Assembly (NCBI GenBank): GCA_944387575.1
Contig: CALXFK010000097.1
Span: forward strand, 1-34,490
Source: an uncultured Clostridia bacterium
Lineage (GTDB): Bacteria > Bacillota > Clostridia > Oscillospirales > JAAYOS01
Reading direction: 5' to 3'
DNA length: 34,490 nucleotides
The stretch's first letter is position 1; every line of letters begins with the position of its first letter. Under the pieces are notes generated by a model, which was not told where the DNA came from, searched no databases, and worked only from the letters and a program-made list of their open reading frames with translations. Shown here in pieces: positions 1 to 6,704 of this stretch. Position numbers and translations under genes: made by a program.

Positions 1-76
1 AAATTCAGATAAGCGATTATACTTCCTGACGTTGGAAACGGTCAATTGTGGCGAATGACAGAAACTTTGCGCAGGC

Positions 77-115
77 AAAAAAATACGTCGGAGCAAAGCG
101 AACTTTGCTCCGACG
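77..115 (-). terminator. Intrinsic terminator of tRNA-Pro
   Basis: A perfect 13-bp stem (86-98 with 103-115, loop CGAA) lies directly after the tRNA 3' end on the minus strand. It is followed on that strand by a run of seven T at 77-83 after TA. This is a textbook rho-independent terminator. The remaining 76 bases to the left edge hold nothing I can support. Confidence 0.9.
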
Positions 116-116
116 A

Positions 117-192
117 TGGTCCGAGTGACAGGACTTGAACCTGCGGCCTCTTGACCCCCAGTCAAGCGCGCTACCAGCTGCGCCACACCCGG
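117..192 (-). tRNA. tRNA-Pro (anticodon GGG)
   Basis: Read on the minus strand, the 76 bases fold as a complete tRNA. The 7-bp acceptor stem (CCGGGTG with CACTCGG, one G-T pair) carries an encoded CCA end at 117-119. The D arm has GCGCAGCTGGTAGCGC and the T arm has GGTTCAAGTCC. The anticodon stem CTTGA/TCAAG encloses the loop CTGGGGG, giving anticodon GGG for proline CCC/CCU codons. It is a single gene with its own promoter and terminator. Confidence 0.96.
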
Positions 193-202
193 ATACCCGA
201 TT

Positions 203-231
203 ATAATAGCATGGTTTACCTGGCATGTCAA
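203..231 (-). promoter_or_regulatory. Promoter of tRNA-Pro
   Basis: On the minus strand a perfect -35 TTGACA (226-231) is followed after 17 bp by TATTAT (203-208). That places the start about 10 bases before the mature tRNA end. It is a sigma-A type promoter close to consensus, as expected for a stable RNA gene. Confidence 0.85.
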
Positions 232-264
232 GATAAAATGGTAAATTTGTGTGCGGCAAACATA

Positions 265-298
265 AACTCTCCGGAGGCGGAAGAGCCTCCGGAGAGTT
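265..298 (-). terminator. Intrinsic terminator of the small gene at 302-475
   Basis: A perfect 14-bp inverted repeat (265-278 with 285-298, 6-base loop) starts four bases after the stop codon of the small minus-strand gene. On the minus strand it is followed by TATGTTTG, a modest T-rich tail. On the plus strand the following bases are also T-rich (TGTTCTATTC), but no plus-strand gene precedes it. Confidence 0.7.
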
Positions 299-301
299 GT
301 T

Positions 302-475
302 CTATTCATTGTTCTCTTTTTCAGACATATCAGCCGGGGGAGATGCTTCCAGGGTCTCCCCGGAGCTGGTATAAGTTTTCGGATCTGTAATGGCGTCAAT
401 GTATTCCGGACCTCTCATAAGGCTCCTGCAAAGTACATACGCCGCAAAGAAGGCATCACTTTTCATTATCTGCAT
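302..475 (-). CDS. Small protein of unknown function (57 aa)
   Basis: This short frame encodes 57 residues, starting MQIMKSDAFFAAYVLC and ending MSEKENNE. I do not recognise the family. Three things support it as a gene. A GGAG lies 8 bases before the ATG at 475. A strong hairpin terminator begins four bases after the stop. The composition looks protein-like: a hydrophobic, aromatic N-terminal half (residues 1-22) followed by an acidic, Ser/Pro-rich tail. A second AAAGGAGG sits about 45 bases upstream of the chosen ATG and would serve a 7-codon frame (MEITLCR) that overlaps the start by 8 bases, so translation might be coupled to a tiny leader. No signal peptide or metal motif is visible. It lies between rpmB and the tRNA on the same strand, but rpmB has its own terminator, so it is probably transcribed separately. 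The alternative is a chance frame. Confidence 0.5.
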   Translation of the reverse strand: MQIMKSDAFFAAYVLCRSLMRGPEYIDAITDPKTYTSSGETLEASPPADMSEKENNE

Positions 476-666
476 AGCGTAATCTCCATAGTGGCAATGG
501 TTGGTTCTGTACCTTTCGACCTCCTTTCAGTCGTGAATTGGAAGATAGTTTGTGTGTAGGAGGAGGTTATCTCCACCAGCAATATATTTATACCACCTTT
601 GCGGGGTGCGATGGTGAACGCCTGATAAATTACCGGTGAACAAATTGTTAATAACGGCGGACAAAC

Positions 667-694
667 AAAAACTGCGCCGCATGAAGCGGCGCAG
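667..694 (-). terminator. rpmB: Intrinsic terminator of rpmB
   Basis: A 9-bp perfect GC-rich stem (672-680 with 686-694, loop of 5) is followed on the minus strand by TTTTTGTTTG. It lies 16 bases after the rpmB stop codon. Confidence 0.88.
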
Positions 695-710
695 CCTTTC
701 TGTCGCTTGA

Positions 711-899
711 TTAGATAGCGCGGGTAACCTTGCCCGAACGGAGGCACCTGGTGCAGGCGTAGACATGGCACGGAGACCCGTTGACCATGGCTTTGACGCG
801 CTTGACGTTCGGCTTCCACATCCTGTTCGAACGGCGATGGGAATGAGATACCTTAATGCCGAAGGTGACACCCTTTCCGCAGAAATCGCACTTTGCCAT
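711..899 (-). CDS. rpmB: 50S ribosomal protein bL28 (zinc-binding C+ form)
   Basis: The 62-residue protein is a full-length bL28 of the large ribosomal subunit. It begins MAKCDFCGKGVTFG and contains the typical basic middle with SHSHRRSNR. Four cysteines are arranged as C4-x2-C7 and C49-x2-C52, the zinc-ribbon (C+) form of L28. A second C-minus, zinc-free paralogue often exists elsewhere in genomes regulated by Zur, but none is in this window. AAGGAGG stands 7 bases before the ATG. The gene is monocistronic, with a promoter at 984-1012 and a terminator at 667-694. A small GC-rich hairpin in the leader (925-940, stem CGCCGC/GCGGCG, loop CTGA) sits just before the ribosome site. It could be a place for autoregulation, but that is inference. 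Confidence in identity is very high. Confidence 0.97.
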   Translation of the reverse strand: MAKCDFCGKGVTFGIKVSHSHRRSNRMWKPNVKRVKAMVNGSPCHVYACTRCLRSGKVTRAI

Positions 900-983
900 T
901 CTTCAAACCTCCTTCTGGCAGAATCGCCGCCTGAGCGGCGGAATAAACAGAACACAACTGTGACATATAACACAAGCTAAACT

Positions 984-1012
984 ATAATAGCAGAACTCGG
1001 GAGAAAATGCAA
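984..1012 (-). promoter_or_regulatory. rpmB: Promoter of rpmB
   Basis: On the minus strand TTGCAT (1007-1012) and TATTAT (984-989) are separated by 17 bp. The expected start is near 977, leaving a leader of about 78 bases that contains the 925-940 hairpin. Confidence 0.75.
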
Positions 1013-1082
1013 GTGTTTTTTTAAAATCGGTGAGAAAAAACGCGACCTTGCCCGCATGCCGGAAAATATGGGCGCATTGCGC

Positions 1083-1111
1083 TTGAAAAAAGGGATGCGA
1101 GATGGTAGAAT
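1083..1111 (+). promoter_or_regulatory. Promoter of the MATE exporter gene
   Basis: TTGAAA (1083-1088), a 17-bp spacer, and TAGAAT (1106-1111) form a good sigma-A type promoter. The expected start is about 20 bases before the TTG start codon, with AAAGGGGG at 1122-1129 between them. Confidence 0.7.
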
Positions 1112-1137
1112 AAGCAACTATAAAGGGGGCGAATAGT

Positions 1138-2577
1138 TTGGCAGCTCAGAAAATTGACCGACGCACGATGCTTCTCACGGCTCCGATATCCAGTTTGATA
1201 CCGCGGATGGCGGTGCCGACGATAATAAGTATGCTTGTCATGTCGTTTTACAACATGGCGGACACATTCTTCGTAAGCTCGCTTGGGGACGCGGCGACCG
1301 GTGCGGTGGGCGTGAACATGTCGGTGATGTCGGTAATACAGATGGTCGGCATGGCTCTTGCAGCCGGTGCGAACAGTTTTATAGCGCGCCTGATAGGTGC
1401 GAACCGCATAGAGGACGCGGAGCGGACGCTCGTGACGACGTTTGCGACCTCGTTTATGCTCGGGGCGGCGCTTCTGGTGTTCGGCACGATATTCATGGAG
1501 CCGATGCTGCGGCTGCTCGGGTCGGACGAGCCGTCGGTGTGGCTTGGTGTTGACGACGCGAAGTACGAGATGTACACGGCGGTGCGCAGGTACTCGAAGG
1601 ACTACGCGACCTATATACTGCTCGCCGCGCCGTTCATGACCTCGCAGTACACGCTCAACCAGTGCCTGAGGGCGGAGGGGAGCGCGGCGCTGTCGATGGT
1701 AGGGGTCGTAGCGGGCGCGGTGATAAACCTCGGTCTCGACCCGCTCTTCATATTCGTGTTCAAGTGGGAGGTTGCGGGAGCGTCCGCCGCGACCGCAATA
1801 TCGCAGTTTATCAGCTTCTGCATACTGCTCATGCCGTACCTGCGGCGGAAAACCGTGCTCAGCCTCTCGCCGAAGCGGTTCGGGTACCGGCGCGCGCTTG
1901 CGGCGGAGGTCGTGAAGATGGGTATGCCGACGCTGATGAGAACCGGGTTCATGTCGGTGGCGACGATAGTGACGAACAATGTTGCGATGGGTTTCAGCGT
2001 CGCGGCGCTCGCGGCGATATCGGTGGTCAACCGCATAATGATGTTTGTTGGCTCGGCGATAATAGGTTACGGTCAGGGCTACCAGCCGGTGGCGGGGTTC
2101 AACTGGGGCGCAAAGCGGTACGACCGGGTCACCGATGCGTTTCGGTTCGCCTCTATTACCGGAGTGGTCGTGATAAGCGTTATCTCGCTTGTCGCGGGCA
2201 TATTCGCACCGAATATAATGCGGCTATTCTCCGAGACGAAGGAGACAATAGACATAGGCTCGCTCTCGATACGCCTGCAATGCCTCGTAATGCCGGTGCA
2301 CGCATGGGTGGTCGTGGTCAACATGACCTATGCGGGGCTCGGGAAGGCGGTCGGAGCGGCGGTGCTCAGCCTTGCGCGGCAGGGTATCTGCTTTATTCCG
2401 TCGGTGGTCGTGATGTCGCTGCTGTTCCGGGAGAACGGGCTTGCGTCGGCGCAGGCGGTAAGCGACATACTCTCGCTTGCAATTGCAGCACCGCTCGCCG
2501 TCAGGGTGCTCAGAGAGCTGCGCCGCCTGATGTCGGAGAACGGACAGTCGCTCGGAAAATTTAAACTGCGTGAATGA
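1138..2577 (+). CDS. MATE family multidrug/Na+ antiporter
   Basis: The 479-residue integral membrane protein is a typical full-length MATE exporter with about 12 membrane segments in two bundles of six. The opening block (ISSLIPRMAVPTIISMLVMS, then FYNMADTFFVSSLGDAATGAVG) is the classic first-repeat signature. The second repeat has FGYRRALAAEVVKMGMPTLM and GYGQGYQPVAGFNWGAKRYD, typical of the NorM/DinF superfamily members common in Clostridia. It would export cationic drugs or metabolites using a Na+ or H+ gradient; the substrate cannot be read from sequence. Translation starts at TTG 1138, 8 bases after AAAGGGGG, with no better ATG nearby. It has its own promoter (1083-1111). The next gene has a separate promoter. 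Like many genes here it uses ATA heavily for isoleucine. Confidence 0.93.
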   Translation: MAAQKIDRRTMLLTAPISSLIPRMAVPTIISMLVMSFYNMADTFFVSSLGDAATGAVGVNMSVMSVIQMVGMALAAGANSFIARLIGANRIEDAERTLVTTFATSFMLGAALLVFGTIFMEPMLRLLGSDEPSVWLGVDDAKYEMYTAVRRYSKDYATYILLAAPFMTSQYTLNQCLRAEGSAALSMVGVVAGAVINLGLDPLFIFVFKWEVAGASAATAISQFISFCILLMPYLRRKTVLSLSPKRFGYRRALAAEVVKMGMPTLMRTGFMSVATIVTNNVAMGFSVAALAAISVVNRIMMFVGSAIIGYGQGYQPVAGFNWGAKRYDRVTDAFRFASITGVVVISVISLVAGIFAPNIMRLFSETKETIDIGSLSIRLQCLVMPVHAWVVVVNMTYAGLGKAVGAAVLSLARQGICFIPSVVVMSLLFRENGLASAQAVSDILSLAIAAPLAVRVLRELRRLMSENGQSLGKFKLRE

Positions 2578-2601
2578 ACGCAAATCAAACAAAAATTATA
2601 C

Positions 2602-2630
2602 TTGTATATATCCGAATACTGTGGTATATT
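2602..2630 (+). promoter_or_regulatory. Promoter of the PH-like membrane protein gene
   Basis: TTGTAT (2602-2607), a 17-bp spacer and TATATT (2625-2630) lie 33 bases before the GTG start at 2664, inside a markedly AT-rich interval after the MATE gene. Confidence 0.65.
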
Positions 2631-2663
2631 ACATTTATTAAAATTGCTAAGGGGGAAATAATA

Positions 2664-3152
2664 GTGGAAAAATCTACCAAACGCGAACTTGGCAACAAAC
2701 TGTACATAATCAAAACGAACTCTGCCTGTAACATACCGCTGCTGTATCCGGCGGTCGCGCTTGCGCTGATAGCGTTTGTGGTGCTGCCGACAAATGAGGT
2801 CACTGCGAATATGGAGTGGATACAGTGGGTCGTTGCGGCGGTGTGCGGTCTGCTTGTTCTCTATGTTATTCTTCAGATGACATACTGCCACATAATGCTG
2901 CATGAGAATGCCATTGTGATCGTCAGCCTCACCGGCAAGAAGATAATATGGCGGGACGATATTGCGGCTATCCGCTGGGATAAGCCGGGGTTTTACGAGG
3001 GCAGCACGCGTGGTGTCCGTAAGAACACCGAGATAGCGGAGGTAATGCTTCATAACGGCGGTATGGTAAAGATATCGACCGGCGCATACACCGGTGTTCC
3101 GCAGCAGCTTGGAAGCTGGCAGTCGGACTATCGGATCCCGCAGGAGCTGTAA
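2664..3152 (+). CDS. Small membrane protein with PH-like C-terminal region, function unknown
   Basis: The protein has 162 residues if the GTG at 2664 is used. That GTG lies 8 bases after AAGGGGG and downstream of a good promoter. The frame is open further upstream (to 2574), but that part overlaps the promoter and is unlikely to be translated. Two hydrophobic segments lie at about residues 23-42 and 50-72, forming a short hairpin in the membrane. The cytosolic tail (about 73-162) reads as beta-strands of the bacterial PH-like type: HIMLHENAIVIVSLTGKKII, then IIWRDDIAAIRWDKPG and IAEVMLHNGGMVKIS. Small bPH proteins with this layout are widespread in Firmicutes and mostly uncharacterised. It is followed by two terminator hairpins and converges on recR. 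The family call is from pattern only. Confidence 0.65.
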   Translation: MEKSTKRELGNKLYIIKTNSACNIPLLYPAVALALIAFVVLPTNEVTANMEWIQWVVAAVCGLLVLYVILQMTYCHIMLHENAIVIVSLTGKKIIWRDDIAAIRWDKPGFYEGSTRGVRKNTEIAEVMLHNGGMVKISTGAYTGVPQQLGSWQSDYRIPQEL

Positions 3153-3175
3153 AGCGAAAAAGTCAAAACAAAGAG

Positions 3176-3202
3176 AAGCGGAGGGGTTTCCCTCCGCTTT
3201 TT
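3176..3202 (+). terminator. Intrinsic terminator after the PH-like gene
   Basis: A perfect 10-bp stem (3176-3185 with 3190-3199, loop GTTT) runs into TTTTT at 3198-3202. It is 23 bases past the stop codon on the plus strand. Confidence 0.88.
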
Positions 3203-3213
3203 GTGGTTTTTAA

Positions 3214-3240
3214 GGAGCCCGGTTTTTCGGGCTCCGGTTT
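3214..3240 (+). terminator. Second intrinsic terminator between convergent genes
   Basis: A perfect 8-bp stem (3214-3221 with 3228-3235) is followed by GGTTTTTA on the plus strand, so it works best for rightward transcripts. It abuts the recR stop codon at 3241, so leftward transcription of recR must also pass through it. On the minus strand its tail is not T-rich, and the first hairpin (followed by CTCTTTGTTTTG) may end recR transcripts instead. Confidence 0.65.
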
Positions 3241-3843
3241 TTATATTTCGCGGCGACCTTCTATCGCGCGACCGAGGGTGGCGGCGTCGGTGAACTCGAG
3301 GTGACCGCCTATCGGGATGCCGTAAGCGAGACGGGTGACCCGCAGACCGTCCGCGCCGCGGAGCAGGCGGGAGATGTAGAGCGCGGTGGCTTCCCCCTCG
3401 GTGTCCGGGTCGGTGGCGAGGATGACCTCGCGCACGCCACCGCCGGAGAGGCGGGCGAGCAGTTCGCGGATGCGGATGTCATCCGGACCTATGTGGTTCA
3501 TCGGGGAGATGACGCCGTGCAGGACGTGGTAAAGCCCGCTGTACTCGGCGGTGCGCTCAATGGCGGCGACGTCCTTGGGGTCGCTTACGACACAGATGAC
3601 CGAGCTGTCCCGCGTGGGGGAGGAGCAGATCGGGCAGACCTCGCCGACGGTGAGGTTCTGGCAGAATTTGCAGAACCCGACCTCGCTTTTTGCGGAGGTT
3701 ATGGCGGCGGCAAACTCCTCCGCCTCCTCAGCCGGAAGCGAGAGCAGGTGGAACGCGAGCCGCTGCGCCGTCTTTCGCCCGATGCCGGGAAGCCGCGCAA
3801 AGCAGTCGATGAGCTTTTCGACCGGTGCGGGAAAATGTTGCAT
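3241..3843 (-). CDS. recR: Recombination mediator protein RecR
   Basis: The protein is 200 residues, the usual RecR length. It acts with RecO and RecF to load RecA onto SSB-coated single-stranded DNA at gaps. An N-terminal helix-hairpin-helix (LPGIGRKTAQRLAF, about 18-31) is followed by a four-Cys zinc finger (C58, C61, C70, C73). A TOPRIM domain follows, with VVSDPKDVAAIE near 85-96 and the acidic ATDPDTEGEATA segment. The C-terminal AYGIPIGGHLEFTDAATL is a strong family signature. GGGGAGAGAAT precedes the ATG. The gene follows ybaB by 18 bases in the conserved dnaX-ybaB-recR order, so it is probably the last gene of an operon that starts with the SRP RNA. Confidence 0.97.
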   Translation of the reverse strand: MQHFPAPVEKLIDCFARLPGIGRKTAQRLAFHLLSLPAEEAEEFAAAITSAKSEVGFCKFCQNLTVGEVCPICSSPTRDSSVICVVSDPKDVAAIERTAEYSGLYHVLHGVISPMNHIGPDDIRIRELLARLSGGGVREVILATDPDTEGEATALYISRLLRGADGLRVTRLAYGIPIGGHLEFTDAATLGRAIEGRREI

Positions 3844-3861
3844 ATTCTCTCCCCGCTATCG

Positions 3862-4203
3862 CTAAATCAGACCGGGAATGTTCAGACCGCCGGTTATCTT
3901 TGACATCTCGCTGTCCATTGTGCTGTCCGCCTTGCGCAGCGCCTCGTTGACCGCGGCGACTATCATGTCCTGGAGCATCTCGAGCTCCTCCGGGTCGAGC
4001 GCGTCCGGCGATATCTCGACCGAGACCAGCTCCTTCTTACCGGTGACCACCGCGCGCACCGCGCCGCCGCCCGAGCTCGCGTCGAACTCGCGCTGCTCCA
4101 TCTCCTGCTGGAGCGCGAGCATGTCCTGCTGCATTTTCTGTGCCTGCTTCATCATGTTCGCGCCGGAGGGCTGCTTGGGCATGTTTGGAAACTTTCTTGC
4201 CAT
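3862..4203 (-). CDS. YbaB/EbfC family nucleoid-associated protein
   Basis: The 113-residue protein is a YbaB/EbfC-type dimeric DNA-binding protein. It has a Met/Gln-rich N-terminal coiled segment (MMKQAQKMQQDMLALQQEME, about 17-36). The core is GGGAVRAVVTGKKELVSVEI and the C-terminal helices contain ALDPEELEMLQDMIVAAVNE, both standard for the family. The N-terminal ARKFPNMPKQPSGANMM extension is normal in Clostridia. Its role is nucleoid association and possible regulation; the exact function is unsettled for the family. GAGGT precedes the ATG. It lies between dnaX and recR with short gaps, the usual arrangement in Firmicutes and many other bacteria. Confidence 0.95.
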   Translation of the reverse strand: MARKFPNMPKQPSGANMMKQAQKMQQDMLALQQEMEQREFDASSGGGAVRAVVTGKKELVSVEISPDALDPEELEMLQDMIVAAVNEALRKADSTMDSEMSKITGGLNIPGLI

Positions 4204-4233
4204 AGCTCAATACCTCACTATATTAGTACTGTA

Positions 4234-5877
4234 TTATATTATTTCAAAGTTGTCGAATTTTGAAAACTTGTCCACAAGCCGTTTCATCCTGTTCTCCTCC
4301 TCACTTGCCGGAGCGCTCAGACGCACCGTGACCGGCGTACCGAGCACCTCGCCCGCCGCACGCCCGAGCGCGGGGGCGATGTCGCCGCGGGAGAGCTGGG
4401 CATGAACGAACGCCTCGCGCGTGTCCAGCGTGAGTACGTCGCCGCTGAGGGAGGGAACAGGAAGCCGCTTGAGCTGCAACAGGTCGGGCTTCGAGAGCTG
4501 TGCCGAGACCGCGTCGAGTATCGCCCGCCAGGTCTGCTCGTCGAGCGCGCCGGGGGTTCCTGTCGTGGCAGACGCACCTTCGGTCGCAGCCGCCGCTGCG
4601 GATGTTTCGGATGTTTCGGATTCTCCCGGCTGAGCAGGTTCGGTTTTGGGTGCGGAAGTGGTGGTTTGTGTGGGCGCCGGCACTGCTGCCGGGGTGACCG
4701 CGGGGGTCACGGCGGGTCTCGCACCAGATCTGAACGCCCGCTCGAGCGCGCAGAGCCTCTCCTCGAATGACGTGAGGGTGGCGGGTGTGGTGGTGAGGGA
4801 GGAGAGGGACGGGTCACATAGGCGGAGCAGGCAGAGCTCCGCGTCCAACCGCCGGTCGATACTGCGCTGCAAGCGGAGCAGGGTGTCGCTGACCGTGTCG
4901 AGCGCGAGGCGGAGCCGGGCGGGGTCCATATCGATGGAGGTGAGTTCGTCGGTGCGGTAGCTGCCGGAGGTGAGTGAGAAGTCGCCGGTTGAGCGGAGCA
5001 CGACGAGGTCGCGCAGCAGGCGGGAGAGTTCGCCGAGAAATGCGGGGATGTCCTCGCCCGCCTCGTAGACGCGGGCGAGTACGCCGAGCGCGGAGTGCGC
5101 GTCGCAGGCGGCGATGGCGCGGACCGCTTCGACCGAGTCGCCGTAACCGGCAAGACCGAGCGCGGAGAATATTTCGTCCTCGCCAATTTCTGGATAACCG
5201 GCGGAGGAGACCTGGTCGAGCATCGAGATGGCGTCCCGCATACCGCCCTCCGCGAGCCGTGCGAGAAGCAGGGAACCGCTGTCGGTGAGCGGGATGTTCT
5301 CGGCGAGGGCTATGCGGCGGAGGTGGAGCGCGATGTCCTGCGGCAGTAACCGCCGGAACGCGAAACGCTGGCAGCGGGAGAGGATGGTCGCGGGTATCCG
5401 CTGGAGATCGGTGGTGGCGAGGATGAAGAGCACGTGCTCGGGCGGTTCCTCGAGGGTTTTCAGGAGCGCGTTGAACGCGCCGGGGGTGAGCATGTGGCAC
5501 TCGTCTATGATGTACACCCGCCGCCTCGCTTCCGCGGGGGTGAACACGGTCTGCTCGAGAAGCGAGCGAATATTTTCAACACCGTTGTTGGAGGCGGCGT
5601 CGATCTCGGTGACGTCGGACAGCGAACCGTCGTTGACGCCGCGGCAGTACGCGCACTCGTTGCACGGCTCGCCGCCGCGCGGGTGTTCGCAGTTGACCGC
5701 CTTGGCGAGCAGCTTTGCGCAGGTGGTTTTGCCTGTGCCGCGCGAGCCGGTGAACAGGTACGCATGGCTCAGGCGACCGCTTTCGACCTGGCGACGGAGT
5801 GTTTCGGTGACCTGGGGCTGACCGATGACGTCCTCAAAGGTCATCGGACGCCATTTGCGGTATAGAGCCTGGTACAA
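4234..5877 (-). CDS. dnaX: DNA polymerase III subunit gamma/tau
   Basis: The clamp-loader ATPase is 547 residues when started at the TTG at 5877, which gives MYQALYRKWRPMTFEDVIGQ, the canonical DnaX N-terminus. AGGAGG lies 11 bases before that TTG. The open frame continues 28 codons upstream, but that stretch overlaps the SRP RNA and is not credible protein. Walker A is GSRGTGKT (44-51). The four zinc cysteines are C63, C72, C75 and C78, Walker B is VYIIDECHML, and sensor 1 is ILATTD. Domain III follows, then a low-complexity Ala/Thr/Pro/Glu linker (about 395-455) and a C-terminal domain resembling tau. No obvious slippery A-run for making gamma was seen. It shares its transcript with the upstream SRP RNA and the downstream ybaB-recR. 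Confidence 0.96.
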   Translation of the reverse strand: MYQALYRKWRPMTFEDVIGQPQVTETLRRQVESGRLSHAYLFTGSRGTGKTTCAKLLAKAVNCEHPRGGEPCNECAYCRGVNDGSLSDVTEIDAASNNGVENIRSLLEQTVFTPAEARRRVYIIDECHMLTPGAFNALLKTLEEPPEHVLFILATTDLQRIPATILSRCQRFAFRRLLPQDIALHLRRIALAENIPLTDSGSLLLARLAEGGMRDAISMLDQVSSAGYPEIGEDEIFSALGLAGYGDSVEAVRAIAACDAHSALGVLARVYEAGEDIPAFLGELSRLLRDLVVLRSTGDFSLTSGSYRTDELTSIDMDPARLRLALDTVSDTLLRLQRSIDRRLDAELCLLRLCDPSLSSLTTTPATLTSFEERLCALERAFRSGARPAVTPAVTPAAVPAPTQTTTSAPKTEPAQPGESETSETSAAAAATEGASATTGTPGALDEQTWRAILDAVSAQLSKPDLLQLKRLPVPSLSGDVLTLDTREAFVHAQLSRGDIAPALGRAAGEVLGTPVTVRLSAPASEEENRMKRLVDKFSKFDNFEII

Positions 5878-5919
5878 AGCGCGCCTCGCCTCCTTATCAG
5901 CATAGTTGTTATAATACGA

Positions 5920-6054
5920 GCCGGTCACAGAGACGGCGGCTCCGGTTACCCCGCGGCACACACGGTTTCCCGCTTAATGCTGCTCGGTTCCCCGCCTGAC
6001 ATGGTTCACAGGTCCGTGTTGCGCGGGACCGAAGCCGTCGCTTCCGCGACCGGC
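5920..6054 (-). ncRNA. ffs: Signal recognition particle RNA (bacterial SRP RNA, 4.5S-like)
   Basis: On the minus strand this segment holds the universal SRP domain-IV block: GTGAACCATGTCAGGC, then GGGGAACCGAGCAGCATTAA and GCGGG. This resembles the E. coli core that contains GTCAGG and GAAGCAGC. The flanks pair into one long hairpin. CCCGCG and ACACGG pair with CGCGGG and CCGTGT. GACGGCTTCGGT pairs with ACCGGAGCCGCCGTC, with small bulges. The outermost GCCGGTC and GACCGGC set the ends near 6054 and 5920. Promoter spacing predicts a start at about 6054, matching the fold. The RNA binds Ffh and targets nascent membrane proteins to FtsY. No U-tract follows, so the 3' end is probably made by processing of a transcript that continues into dnaX. 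No Alu-domain arm is evident. The 3' end is uncertain by several bases. Confidence 0.93.
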
Positions 6055-6060
6055 TTCCAT

Positions 6061-6089
6061 ATTGTATCACTGTTTGGGTCGTTTTACAA
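6061..6089 (-). promoter_or_regulatory. Promoter of SRP RNA-dnaX-ybaB-recR
   Basis: On the minus strand TTGTAA (6084-6089), a 17-bp spacer and TACAAT (6061-6066) place the start at about 6054, exactly where the SRP RNA helix begins. The -35 element overlaps the last codons of the PAP2 gene. Confidence 0.82.
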
Positions 6090-6704
6090 CCCTTTTTCGG
6101 GAGGTGTTTTGCCGCGACAGGCAAATCGGCGCACCATTGCCATCGCCAGCACCGTTCCGAGCGCCGCGCAGACCGCGCCGCTTGCGGCTCCCGCGAGCAC
6201 GTCGGTTAAATAGTGGACGTGTAGCCAGACGCGCGAGAGGGCGATGATTCCGGCGAGCAGGAATGCGCCTGCCGAGACGAGGAGCGCTGTCCTCATGCCC
6301 GCTCCCGCGCCGAACGGTTGTGACCGGCGCAGGGTGAACGCGAGCGCGAACGCGCACGCAAATGAACTTGCGGTGTGTCCGGACGGGAAGGATGCGCCGC
6401 CCGGCGGGTCGATAAGCGGCTCGATGGCAAAGCGGATGAACGGTCTTGCGCGGTCAACGAGGGTTTTGAGCACCAGATTGTTCAGCAGCAGGCAGAATAC
6501 CAGCGAGAACGCGAGCGCAGCTCCGCAGCCGCGTGTGCGCCGGAATATGAGGAGCGCCGCCGCGAGCACGATCCAGATAAGCCCGCCGTCCCCGGCGTGG
6601 GTCACCGCGCGCATGAAGGCGTTGAGAGCGGGGGTGTGCAGCCGGTCGAGTGCGTCGACCACCGAGAGGTCGAGGCTGTAAATTGCGTCTATTATTGCGG
6701 TCAT
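6084..6704 (-). CDS. PAP2 family phosphatase (membrane lipid phosphatase)
   Basis: The protein is 206 residues from the ATG at 6704. That ATG overlaps the carboxypeptidase stop codon (ATGA), so translation is probably coupled; the frame is open upstream but reads as arginine-rich shadow. It has about five or six membrane segments and all three PAP2 phosphatase motifs: K80-TLVDRARP, then SFPSGH (105-110), then SRVWLHVHYLTD with R158, H164 and D168. These carry the catalytic His residues and nucleophile partners. Members dephosphorylate undecaprenyl pyrophosphate, phosphatidylglycerol phosphate or phosphatidate at the membrane face. Undecaprenyl pyrophosphate recycling (BcrC-like) is possible but cannot be told from sequence. 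It is the last gene of the run that begins with the CobW pair. Confidence 0.92.
   Translation of the reverse strand: MTAIIDAIYSLDLSVVDALDRLHTPALNAFMRAVTHAGDGGLIWIVLAAALLIFRRTRGCGAALAFSLVFCLLLNNLVLKTLVDRARPFIRFAIEPLIDPPGGASFPSGHTASSFACAFALAFTLRRSQPFGAGAGMRTALLVSAGAFLLAGIIALSRVWLHVHYLTDVLAGAASGAVCAALGTVLAMAMVRRFACRGKTPPEKGL

Noticed and set aside
466-973. Minus-strand frames overlapping rpmB (466-819 and 527-973)
   Set aside because: They are out of frame with rpmB, cross its terminator and show no recognisable protein features.
2574-2663. N-terminal extension of the PH-like membrane protein
   Set aside because: It overlaps the promoter at 2602-2630 and lacks a ribosome site; the GTG at 2664 has one at 8 bases.
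5878-5961. N-terminal extension of dnaX
   Set aside because: It overlaps the SRP RNA, has no ribosome site, and precedes the canonical DnaX N-terminus that follows a good AGGAGG.
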